From an uncultured bacterium (lineage in GTDB: Bacteria; Hydrogenedentota; Hydrogenedentia; Hydrogenedentales; CAITNO01): a DNA stretch of 13,295 nucleotides. Each line of letters opens with the position of its first letter. The first letter of the stretch is position 1. The notes below the pieces were generated by a model, which was given only the letters and a program-made list of their open reading frames with translations, was not told the DNA's origin and did not search any database. The translations under genes and the position numbers were made by a program. The stretch covers positions 1 through 13,295 of the forward strand of contig CALDSM010000684.1 in NCBI GenBank assembly GCA_937923585.1, read 5' to 3'. Shown piece after piece: positions 7,076 through 13,295 of this stretch.

Positions 7076-9305
7076 GCCACAGGAAATTAACGCGGGAAAC
7101 GGTCTTGTCCACGAGCAGTTGTCCGCCCTCCGGGCTGACGATGAAGTTGTCCGCGCTGTAACCGCCGCCGGTGATGGCCTCGGCGGTGGGGAGGTAGCCG
7201 CCGTTGGATTCGGAAAGCTGGACGAGGAAGGTCAGCATCGGTTTGCTGCGGGCCTGGATGCGCAGTCCGTAGTCCAGGAACAGCTCGAAGGGATTGGTGG
7301 CCATTGCGACGTCGCCCATTCTCAGCACGTGAAACTGCATCGGATGCACCGAATCCGTTTCGTAGAACGGCGTGCGCGGCCCCCCCATCTCGGGCAGGTC
7401 GAGCGCGACCACGTCGTGCCTCAGGCAGATGGCAGATTTGGCGTCCGTTTTCGCGGTGGGCAGTGCATCATCCACCGCATTGGCGATGCGCCGTGCGATC
7501 TCCTGCCTTCGCGAGATGCCCTTGCGCTGGAGCATGACATTCTCCGCGTCTTTGCGGAACATGCAGTGCGGCGAATTGTCGCCTGCGGCTGCGACTTGGG
7601 GGAGGATAAAGAGGTTTTCGCCGTGGCGGCGGCGGATTTCCTGGCGTGCGTCGTGCCAGAAGTCGGCGGAGACCTGGCAGAGCCCTTCGGTCTCCTGGGT
7701 GGGACACGCGATGTTGACGACCATTCCGGTCAGCGCCTGGTCTGGTCCCCAGAAGAAGAGCATTTGGACGCCGGGATCCGTGGTTCCTTCGTAGCCCTTG
7801 AAGTCGTCCCGCCGCGTATCTCCGTACATCTTGGCGGTGCCGTCGAAATACCGGGCACGCCGGTTAATTCCGATGGCGGCGCTCGCCAGCGCCCAGTTCA
7901 TGCTCGCCGGTGCCCGGTTTTGCCACGCCTCGGCCGCAACGCCGGCGGCCTTCTCAATGAAGAACGCGCCGTATTCGGAAGCCGTCATGACGCCGGGGTC
8001 GTTGCTGACGTCATACAGGCCCCGGAATATGCTGTCGTCCACTCCCGGGGCGGTATGCGTGTGCGTGCCGTTCACGACCAGTTTCTCCGCGTCGAAGTCG
8101 GGCAGGCGGGCGGCAAGCGCCCCGCGCACACGGTCTGTCACGGTCTTGTACGACCCGCAAAGGTCATAGGAAAGCAGGATGGCTTGTTCACGCCTGCCGT
8201 CCGGACCGCGCGTCTCAATGGCAAGCGCGGTGGCCGTGAGCGGGTCCAGCACGCCGGTCGAGATCCGTTTGGACAGTTGCCCGACGAGGGCCACCGGTTT
8301 GGGGGGCGTGATATCTATGGAGGCCCAGCCGGCAAAGAGGGGCGCCTCCGCGCCGGCCGCGGCGGCCAGTCCGGCGGCCGTCTGCTGAAACCACTTTCCG
8401 CACGCGTCAATCTGCGCCGTGTTGTTCTCCCAATCGGCCTCGTATTCGATCCCGAACAGCGCAGGACGCAGCCGCAGTTCCTCGATGGCCTGGAGCACCG
8501 GCGCGAGTTCGCCGACACCCTGGCCCCAGGGCACGTCATGCGCATCCTGCGCCGCCTTGTCGAGGTCCTTGAGATGAACAGTCAGGAGCCGATCCCCGAG
8601 AAGCCGCACACAGTCAACCGGCTTGAGGCCCGAACGCAGCCAATGGCCCGTGTCACCGCAGGCCCCGATGCGCGGCCCGCGACCCTTGCATGCTTTCACC
8701 ACAGCTTCCGGGTTCCAGTACTGCGATTTGCCCTCGGGATGGTTGTGAATGGCGAGGCTGATGGCAAATTCGTTGCAGCACTTCTCGATGGCGTCCAATG
8801 ACTCGGGAGGCGGTTCCGAAACGATTACACCCACGCCGAGCTTCTTTGCGAATTCGAACGCGCGGCGACAACCGGCCTCGTCCGCAGGAATGGTTTGAAG
8901 GTAGATGGAAACAAGCTGGACCTTGGCCTCATTGAGCTTCGCCCGGATCTGCTGAATCACCTCGTCCGAAAGGTTCGCGTCGAACGGGACCTCCGAATCG
9001 GACCGGACGCGCTGTCCTTCATACGCTTCGATGCAGCCCATCCCAAGCGCGGCCGTCTTGTCCACCGCCTCGAAGAACGAGAACCGGTTGAAACTCCACG
9101 CCGTCGGCCCGACCCGCCACCCAAACGGTGTCTCGGCCGCGGCGACGCCGCAACAGAACATGATGATGAGGCATGACAGTGCCGGCAACAGGCAAAAGGC
9201 CAACCCCGTACCGCAGGCGTCCCGCCTGCCTTGTGGGTTTGGCGTGTGTCCGGATGCAAGGAAAGACGAGGCAGGCGAGACGCCTGCGGTACGGGTTCTG
9301 GTCAT
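7071..9305 (-). CDS. Exported fusion: sugar-isomerase-like TIM barrel + neutral-ceramidase-like hydrolase
   Basis: Residues count from ATG 9305 (744 aa). Residues 4-34 are encoded by a palindromic repeat. They give a basic end (GRRDACGTG) to a hydrophobic segment 34-56, ending AAAAE with likely cleavage near 57. Residues about 60-306 form a xylose-isomerase-like TIM barrel with metal-ligand-like sites HNH (187-189), CGDTG (Asp218), VHLKD (His244) and GIEYE (Glu287). An Ala-rich linker (309-323, ending AGAEAPLFAG) leads to a neutral/alkaline ceramidase-like domain: DITPP (331-335), THTHTAPG (414-421, zinc ligands), AGDNSP (574-579, Ser578 at the position of the catalytic Ser) and GGYLPT (702-707). 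The linker resembles a former signal-peptide cleavage region, suggesting fusion of two exported proteins. ATG 9305 overlaps the preceding stop as ATGA, favouring coupling. An ATG at 9317 would add four residues. The substrate is unknown. True ceramidase activity is not implied, since relatives occur widely in bacteria lacking sphingolipids. Confidence 0.87.
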   Translation of the reverse strand: MTRTRTAGVSPASSFLASGHTPNPQGRRDACGTGLAFCLLPALSCLIIMFCCGVAAAETPFGWRVGPTAWSFNRFSFFEAVDKTAALGMGCIEAYEGQRVRSDSEVPFDANLSDEVIQQIRAKLNEAKVQLVSIYLQTIPADEAGCRRAFEFAKKLGVGVIVSEPPPESLDAIEKCCNEFAISLAIHNHPEGKSQYWNPEAVVKACKGRGPRIGACGDTGHWLRSGLKPVDCVRLLGDRLLTVHLKDLDKAAQDAHDVPWGQGVGELAPVLQAIEELRLRPALFGIEYEADWENNTAQIDACGKWFQQTAAGLAAAAGAEAPLFAGWASIDITPPKPVALVGQLSKRISTGVLDPLTATALAIETRGPDGRREQAILLSYDLCGSYKTVTDRVRGALAARLPDFDAEKLVVNGTHTHTAPGVDDSIFRGLYDVSNDPGVMTASEYGAFFIEKAAGVAAEAWQNRAPASMNWALASAAIGINRRARYFDGTAKMYGDTRRDDFKGYEGTTDPGVQMLFFWGPDQALTGMVVNIACPTQETEGLCQVSADFWHDARQEIRRRHGENLFILPQVAAAGDNSPHCMFRKDAENVMLQRKGISRRQEIARRIANAVDDALPTAKTDAKSAICLRHDVVALDLPEMGGPRTPFYETDSVHPMQFHVLRMGDVAMATNPFELFLDYGLRIQARSKPMLTFLVQLSESNGGYLPTAEAITGGGYSADNFIVSPEGGQLLVDKTVSRVNFLWP
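9205..9295. repeat. Long palindromic repeat (REP-like), type 1
   Basis: Two 27-base arms, 9205-9231 and 9269-9295, are reverse complements at 26 of 27 positions, with a 37-base loop. The core is CCGCAGGCGT followed by CCCGCCTGCC in one arm and its complement in the other. Elements of this type, whose translations contain AGVSPA and GRRDACGT, are dispersed intergenic repeats in PVC-like genomes, and I recognise the pattern from general knowledge. Here the repeat lies inside the reading frame of the fusion gene, seven bases beyond the stop of the oxidoreductase gene. Confidence 0.85.
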
Positions 9306-10603
9306 GTCAGTTTCCATCCGTTGTGCATGGGGCGCTCAAGCATCTTGTTGGCGTCGTCGTTATTCACAAAGTGCGCGGCCTTTGGATCCCACCGCAGCTT
9401 CTGTTTCAGGCGCGCCGCGATGTCGGCCTGCATGCCGAGAATGGTGGCTTTGTGCGCGGCGTCCACATCGGACACCGGGTCCTTGCGGCTGCGGATGCAC
9501 TCAAGCAGGTTGCCGCCGTGGTGCGTCGAATCAGTAAGCTTGATGTCCGTGTCCTTGAATTCAACTTTCAGCAAAGACTCGGGTTCGGCCCAAATGCCGG
9601 ACCGGTCCACGTGAACCCATCCCTTGTCGCCGACAAATCGGCATCCGCTCTTCTGCTGAACGCTGTCCTTGAAGATCATGCGCAGCCCCGAGCCGTAGGT
9701 GAACACCGCGCTCCATGAATCCACGTTGTCCGTGAAACCCTCGTTGCGGTAGGTGGCAGTGCATTCAAGTTCAAACGGGGCATCGCCGATTTCCGGAAGG
9801 CCCCAGTTGGCGATGTCGAGATGGTGAACGCCCCAGTTGGTGATGAAGCCGGCGCAGTAGTCCCAGATCAGGTACCAGTCGGGCCATGCGACGCGGCCGG
9901 GGTTGTAGGGCTTCGCCGGCGCCGGGCCGCGCCACATCTCCCAGTCGAAACCGTCGGGCACCGGCTGGGGCTCGAGGGTGCCCGCGTACTTTGGCCGGTA
10001 CTTGGGCCCCTCGGTGGCCACTTCCACGGTGTGAATCTTGCCCACGTACCCGTTTCGGGCGAGCGTGCATGCGCGCTGGAAGGGCTCCAGCGAGCGCTGC
10101 CATGTGCCCGTCTGAAACACGCGCTTTGTTTCCCGGACCACCTCGCGGAGCCGGGTGGATTCGCCAACCGACACGCCGAGCGGCTTCTCGCAATACATGT
10201 CCTTCCCGGCGCGCGCGGCCGCGGTTGCCATAAGAAGATGCCAATGGTCCTGCGCGGTGATCACGACGGCATCAATGTCCTTCCGGGCAATCAGTTCCCT
10301 GAAGTCCGCAAACATCGCGCAGCCCGTGTCTCCATACTTCGCATCAACGATGTCCTTGGCCTCCCGCCTTCTGTCCGCATAGGTGTCGCACACCGCGACA
10401 ACATGGCAGTCAGGAAGCCCCAGAAAGGAGTTCATGTTGTTCTTGCCCTGGCTTCCCACCCCGATGCAGCCGAGGGTGATCTTCTCGCTGGGGGCGACGG
10501 CGCCATCGGCACCCAGCGCGGAGGCCGGGATAATGTTGGGCAGTGCAAGCCCGGCGCCTGCGGCGACCGAACGGCCCAGGAATTGACGACGATTCATGTT
10601 CAT
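9302..10603 (-). CDS. Tat-exported Gfo/Idh/MocA family oxidoreductase
   Basis: A 433-residue NAD(P)-dependent oxidoreductase. It opens with a twin-arginine leader (NRRQFLGRS, Arg5-Arg6, then a hydrophobic AAGAGLALPNIIPASALGA), so it should be folded in the cytoplasm with its cofactor and exported. The Rossmann motif is CIGVGSQGKNN (46-56), CEKPLGVSV (138-146) contains the family Lys140, and the C-terminal domain carries GVHHLDIANW (258-267) with likely catalytic histidines. The start at 10603 is chosen because GGGAG lies ten bases upstream and the Tat motif then falls at the N-terminus. The frame stays open to an ATG at 10672, but the extra 23 residues are encoded partly by a palindromic repeat. 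The stop overlaps the next gene's start as ATGA. A sugar, sugar acid or cyclitol substrate is typical of the family. The exact one cannot be inferred. Confidence 0.94.
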   Translation of the reverse strand: MNMNRRQFLGRSVAAGAGLALPNIIPASALGADGAVAPSEKITLGCIGVGSQGKNNMNSFLGLPDCHVVAVCDTYADRRREAKDIVDAKYGDTGCAMFADFRELIARKDIDAVVITAQDHWHLLMATAAARAGKDMYCEKPLGVSVGESTRLREVVRETKRVFQTGTWQRSLEPFQRACTLARNGYVGKIHTVEVATEGPKYRPKYAGTLEPQPVPDGFDWEMWRGPAPAKPYNPGRVAWPDWYLIWDYCAGFITNWGVHHLDIANWGLPEIGDAPFELECTATYRNEGFTDNVDSWSAVFTYGSGLRMIFKDSVQQKSGCRFVGDKGWVHVDRSGIWAEPESLLKVEFKDTDIKLTDSTHHGGNLLECIRSRKDPVSDVDAAHKATILGMQADIAARLKQKLRWDPKAAHFVNNDDANKMLERPMHNGWKLT

Positions 10604-10625
10604 TGCAGTCCGTCTCCCGTTTTTC

Positions 10626-10736
10626 TTTTTGACTGCGGTGGCCGTGCCGCCGCTTTCACTCGTGGAGGCCATCTTCCCGCCGTCGCGTCATTGCCACAGC
10701 GGGGGAAAGCGGCGGCATGGCCACCGCAGTCAAAAA
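10626..10736. repeat. Long palindromic repeat (REP-like), type 2
   Basis: Arms 10626-10657 and 10705-10736 (32 bases each) are reverse complements at 31 of 32 positions around a 47-base loop. The arm begins TTTTTGACTGCGGTGGCC and ends GCCGCCGCTTTC, unrelated to the type 1 repeat. It sits in the gap between the TIM-barrel gene and the oxidoreductase gene. On the minus strand the stem is followed by a T-poor sequence apart from the stem's own A/T ends, so it is more likely a dispersed element than a dedicated terminator, though it could attenuate read-through or stabilise upstream mRNA. Confidence 0.85.
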
Positions 10737-10813
10737 ATGGCCGCTTCTTCACACAACAAGCATGTCTTGGACACGAAGCATCTTCAGCACCGCATCCTTT
10801 GGCTGAACTCCTG

Positions 10814-11641
10814 CTATTTCTTCAACATCGCGCTGAGATGACGAATGCTGGCGCTTCCCTGCTCCTCGGAACTGCACTCGACCGACAGCACGCCCTTGAA
10901 ACCCGCCTTGCGCAGGATCTTCACAATGCGCTTCCAGTCCAGAACGCCCTCCCCGCAGGCGCAACCGGACGGCACCCCCGTCACCTTGCCGCGGTCGCCC
11001 ATCACGACACCGCCGATATTTTTGGCATGAACGTGGACGATTCGTTTCGCAATGGCCTCAAGGAATTCATAGGGGTCCTGGCCCGCCATGAACACGTTGC
11101 CCGTGTCGGGATTGCAGTTGAAATACGGCGACTTCACGAGGTCGAGGAGCTCAAGGTAGGTCTTCAGCTTGACCGAATAGCGCTGGTGCGGTTCAAGGGC
11201 GATGTGAATCTTGTGGCGTTCCGCCACCGGAAGCACACGCCGCAACGTGTAGTGCATCACGTCGAAAGCCTGTCGTTTCGTCATCCAGTCGGGCACCACG
11301 CCCTCGTCGGTGCACACGCATTTCGCCCCCACGGCTTCCGCGAACAAGACGGCCTTCGTGAGGAAGGGCACGCTGATCTCGGGCTGCGCCATCGGCGCAT
11401 GGGCGCTGACCGCGCTGACCTTCAGCCCATGGGCCTCGACCAGTTCCCGGACCTCGAGCGGGTCGCGCTCCATGCTGATGGCACCGTAGTAACCGGCCTC
11501 GCACAGCAGGTCACGCCCGTTGAGCATGTTGAGCTCGCAGTACTCGTAGCCCTGCTTGCGGATGGCGTTGAGCGCATACTCGAGCGGCTTGTCCGCGTGC
11601 CGAAACGCCTCCGTGTTCAATCCGACACTGATTCCCGCCAT
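10814..11641 (-). CDS. Sugar phosphate isomerase/epimerase family TIM-barrel protein
   Basis: A 275-residue protein of the xylose-isomerase-like TIM-barrel (AP endonuclease 2) superfamily, of normal length. Likely metal ligands are Glu150 (ALEPHQRY), Asp179 (CNPDTGN), His205 (VHVHAKN) and Glu255 (LSVECSSEE), the usual four positions. No signal peptide, so cytoplasmic, unlike the two following gene products. The start at 11641 (MAGISVGLNTEAF) has AAAGGA six bases upstream. The frame is open to 11734, but that extension is Arg-rich, unlike the family, and crosses the probable promoter. It is the first gene of a minus-strand operon with the oxidoreductase. Isomerases of this family commonly partner Gfo/Idh/MocA enzymes in inositol, cyclitol or keto-sugar pathways. 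The substrate here is unknown. Confidence 0.92.
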   Translation of the reverse strand: MAGISVGLNTEAFRHADKPLEYALNAIRKQGYEYCELNMLNGRDLLCEAGYYGAISMERDPLEVRELVEAHGLKVSAVSAHAPMAQPEISVPFLTKAVLFAEAVGAKCVCTDEGVVPDWMTKRQAFDVMHYTLRRVLPVAERHKIHIALEPHQRYSVKLKTYLELLDLVKSPYFNCNPDTGNVFMAGQDPYEFLEAIAKRIVHVHAKNIGGVVMGDRGKVTGVPSGCACGEGVLDWKRIVKILRKAGFKGVLSVECSSEEQGSASIRHLSAMLKK

Positions 11642-11725
11642 GACAGATCCTTTCCCGCGGCGTGGAGAACGCCCGTTGCCGCGCTGTTGCCCGTTTCGCA
11701 GCACATGTGGAACATTGAAATGAGA

Positions 11726-11734
11726 ATATAGCAC
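11726..11734 (-). promoter_or_regulatory. Candidate extended -10 promoter for the isomerase operon
   Basis: On the minus strand, TGC followed by TATATT (11734-11726) forms an extended -10 element. It lies in an AT-richer patch about 85 bases upstream of the ATG at 11641. No good -35 sits at 16-18 bases (TTGCCT is 21 bases away), which extended -10 promoters can tolerate. Confidence 0.35.
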
Positions 11735-11934
11735 AAAGACACCGAAAACTCAGGCAAGACTGTGACGTCAGGGCCACGCAACTGCTGCCGTTGTTGCGGG
11801 TCACTTCAGGTTACCCCAACAGGAGCCGTGGCGCAAATCGTGACGGCTGTAACCGAACGGCAGCGCGGCGAAACCGCACCCGGCCGTCCTGGCACACGAC
11901 GGCAAACGGTCGCGCATGGGGTGGCGCCCTGTTC

Positions 11935-11963
11935 TTGACAATTTGGGTCACTCGACACATAAT
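11935..11963 (+). promoter_or_regulatory. Strong sigma70-type promoter for the S46 peptidase gene
   Basis: TTGACA (11935-11940), a perfect -35, and CATAAT (11958-11963), five of six to the -10 consensus, are separated by the optimal 17 bases. Transcription would start near 11970, giving a leader of about 87 bases before the ATG at 12057. Confidence 0.7.
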
Positions 11964-12056
11964 GAGCGCGGCGACTGCTTCACGGGCGGAACCATTGCCT
12001 GTCCGCTCTTGCGGGGGTGCCGATAGTCCTGAACCATCACCTTGAACGGGGGAAGC

Positions 12057-13262
12057 ATGAGACTGGCCTGTACGCTCGCATTGACGGCTTTCTTCTGTTT
12101 CGATCTGCACGCATTTGAGAATCCGGGCGGCATGTGGACGCCCATGCAGATCACCGAACACGCAAAGACCCTGTCGGAACTGGGCGTTGAGCATCCCGAG
12201 TCCCTGTGTGACACGCCAAACGGCCCCCTCGCGGCCGTGGTTTCCCTGGACGGCGGTTCCGCCTCCTTCGTTTCCCCGGAAGGCCTTATTGTCACGAACC
12301 ATCATTGTGTCGTGCCCATCCTCCAATTCAATTCGACCCCCGATGCGAACCTTGTGGAGAATGGACACCTTGCCCGGACGCGCGAACAGGAATTGAAGGC
12401 GCCCCCGAGCTACCGCATCTTCATCAACTTTGACTTCAAGGACGTGACCGAAACGATGCGTGCCGGGTTGGAGAAGATCGGCAACCCGCTGAAACGCCAG
12501 AAGGAAATCGAGCAGCGCGCGACCGCGCTGACGAAGGCGGGTGAGGCCGGGGGCAAAGACCTCAAATGTGAGGTGAAGAGCTACTTCGACGGCCAGCGGT
12601 ACTACCTCGTCAAGCGGCGTGAGATAAAGGATGTTCGCCTGGTCCAAGCGCCGCCCATGTCCGTCGGCTCCTTCGGCGGTGACATTGACAACTGGCACTG
12701 GCCGAGGCACGCGGGGGATTTTGCCTTTCTGCGGGCGTATGTGGACAGGGACGGCAACAGTGCGGCCTTCAGCCCCGACAACGTGCCCTACCGCCCCCAA
12801 AACCATTTCAGGGTCCCAACGGAGCCGCTCAAACCCAACGACTTCGTGATGGTTGCCGGATTCCCGGGACGAACCGAACGGTTGAAGACGAGCTCCGAGT
12901 ACAAGTTCCTGATAGATGTCTCAAATCCCTTCAGAATTGACACCACCAAAGACCTGATCAGCGTCTACAAGAAATTGGGCGAATCCGATGCAGGGTTGAA
13001 AGTGAAACTCGCCGGCCCCATCTTCTACCGGATGAATTCCCTGCTGTTTCTGGAAGCCCTGCAGGAACAGGTCAAGAAAGCGGATTTCATTTCAACGGTG
13101 GAAAGCAATGAGAAGGCGCTCGCCGACTGGATTAACGCGGACAGCACCCGCGCGAAGCAATGGGGAAACGTGCCGGGTGCAGTCAGGGAAGAAGCCGAAA
13201 AGTATGCCTGCAAAGTGAGGGACTACATGATCTTGGATTCCATCCTGGGCAGTGCCACGATG
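12057..13262 (+). CDS. S46 family dipeptidyl peptidase, N-terminal part (3' truncated)
   Basis: Exported serine peptidase of the DPP7/DPP11 family, which removes dipeptides from peptide N-termini in the periplasm. Visible: signal peptide (about 1-19, ending LHA), GGMWTP (24-29), the catalytic-His motif TNHHC (80-84) and the acid-bearing motif GGDIDNWHWPRH (207-218), then GDFAFLRAY and a helical-domain start (about 295-400). Family members are about 700 residues, so the C-terminal half with the nucleophile Ser and the specificity region is missing. The frame stays open to 13295, but bases 13263-13295 are adapter, so genuine sequence ends at Met402 or slightly earlier. The start follows a G-rich site (ggggga) four bases upstream and gives a clean signal peptide. 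It has its own strong promoter and is divergent from the isomerase operon. P1 specificity cannot be told from this half. Confidence 0.93.
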
Positions 13263-13295
13263 AGATCGGAAGAGCGTAGCGTAGGGAAAGAGTGT
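13263..13295 (+). other. Illumina-type sequencing adapter (artefact)
   Basis: The last 33 bases match the well-known reverse complement of the Illumina universal adapter at 31 of 33 positions: AGATCGGAAGAGCGT is identical, three bases later differ at two positions (16: A for C; 18: C for T), and GTAGGGAAAGAGTGT is identical. In the S46 frame it translates to RSEERSVGKEC, one residue different from RSEERRVGKEC, a known adapter-derived tail in protein databases. It is not biological. Confidence 0.93.

Larger units (their letters stand above)
11642..12056. other. Divergent intergenic region with promoters in both directions
   Basis: This 415-base region separates the minus-strand isomerase operon from the plus-strand S46 peptidase gene. 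It carries the two promoter candidates listed separately. Between them (about 11760-11930) I see no gene, no tRNA and no clear operator. Confidence 0.6.

Noticed and set aside
7044..8801. A 585-codon open frame on the plus strand
   Set aside because: Antisense to the fusion gene, whose active-site motifs on the other strand are clear. Composition is typical of a shadow frame.
10604..10672. Longer N-terminus for the Gfo/Idh/MocA protein starting at 10672
   Set aside because: The extension is encoded partly by a palindromic repeat and would bury the twin-arginine motif. The ATG at 10603 has a GGGAG site.
9205..10736. Palindromes considered as insertion-sequence ends or CRISPR repeats
   Set aside because: The two palindromes differ in sequence, there is no transposase between them (only real genes), and no regularly spaced direct repeats exist.
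9821..11731. A 636-codon open frame on the plus strand
   Set aside because: It runs antisense through two well-supported genes (oxidoreductase and TIM barrel) and across a palindromic repeat, with no recognisable motif.
11642..11734. Longer N-terminus for the TIM-barrel protein starting at 11734
   Set aside because: The extra 31 residues are Arg/Gly-rich and unlike the family. The ATG at 11641 has a well-spaced AAAGGA.
11811..12806. A 331-codon minus-strand frame covering the S46 gene start
   Set aside because: It crosses the strong plus-strand promoter and the S46 signal peptide and lacks recognisable motifs.

Overview
The window looks like the end of a contig from a GC-rich, Gram-negative-type bacterium, most likely an uncultured lineage of the Planctomycetota/Verrucomicrobiota/Lentisphaerota or Hydrogenedentota kind. 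This is inferred from a Tat-exported Gfo/Idh/MocA oxidoreductase next to sugar-phosphate-isomerase-like TIM barrels, a URO-D-like methyltransferase, a DegT aminotransferase, an S46 peptidase, a short FtsY, and long palindromic intergenic repeats whose translation contains GRRDACGT. No rRNA or ribosomal protein is present to place it firmly.

Layout. Plus strand, 1-2455: the 3' end of an unrecognised gene, a leader with G-runs and alternating complementary segments, ftsY, and a membrane-anchored gluzincin-type metalloprotease. Minus strand, 2531-3549: a small ORF overlapping an AbiEii-like nucleotidyltransferase gene, probably a toxin-antitoxin-like pair. A hairpin terminator (3605-3654) separates it from a long minus-strand run (3674-11641), read from high to low coordinate: TIM-barrel isomerase/epimerase, Tat Gfo/Idh/MocA oxidoreductase, a large exported fusion of a TIM barrel with a neutral-ceramidase-like hydrolase, an ORF6N protein, a URO-D-like methyltransferase and a DegT/DnrJ/EryC1/StrS aminotransferase. 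Plus strand, 12057 to the end: the N-terminal half of an S46 dipeptidyl peptidase, preceded by a very good sigma70-type promoter.

How the genes may work together. The isomerase, oxidoreductase and fusion protein probably form one transcription unit. The last two are coupled by an ATGA overlap, and two of the three are predicted to be exported, which suggests oxidation/isomerisation of a sugar or polyol derivative together with hydrolysis of an amide- or ester-linked substrate. The substrate cannot be read from sequence. The URO-D-like, ORF6N and DegT genes share the strand but have larger gaps and may be separate units.

Main points for a second look: (1) the last 33 bases (13263-13295) are an Illumina-type adapter with two mismatches, so the S46 gene stops at an artefactual contig end and its last 11 apparent residues are not biological; (2) the TIM-barrel/ceramidase fusion; (3) two different long near-perfect inverted repeats sit just upstream of consecutive genes, and one is read through in frame to supply the basic n-region of a signal peptide; (4) the overlapping AbiEii-like pair; (5) a mutually exclusive stem set in the ftsY leader. 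I did not find a clearly new multi-gene system. The fusion operon is the closest candidate.
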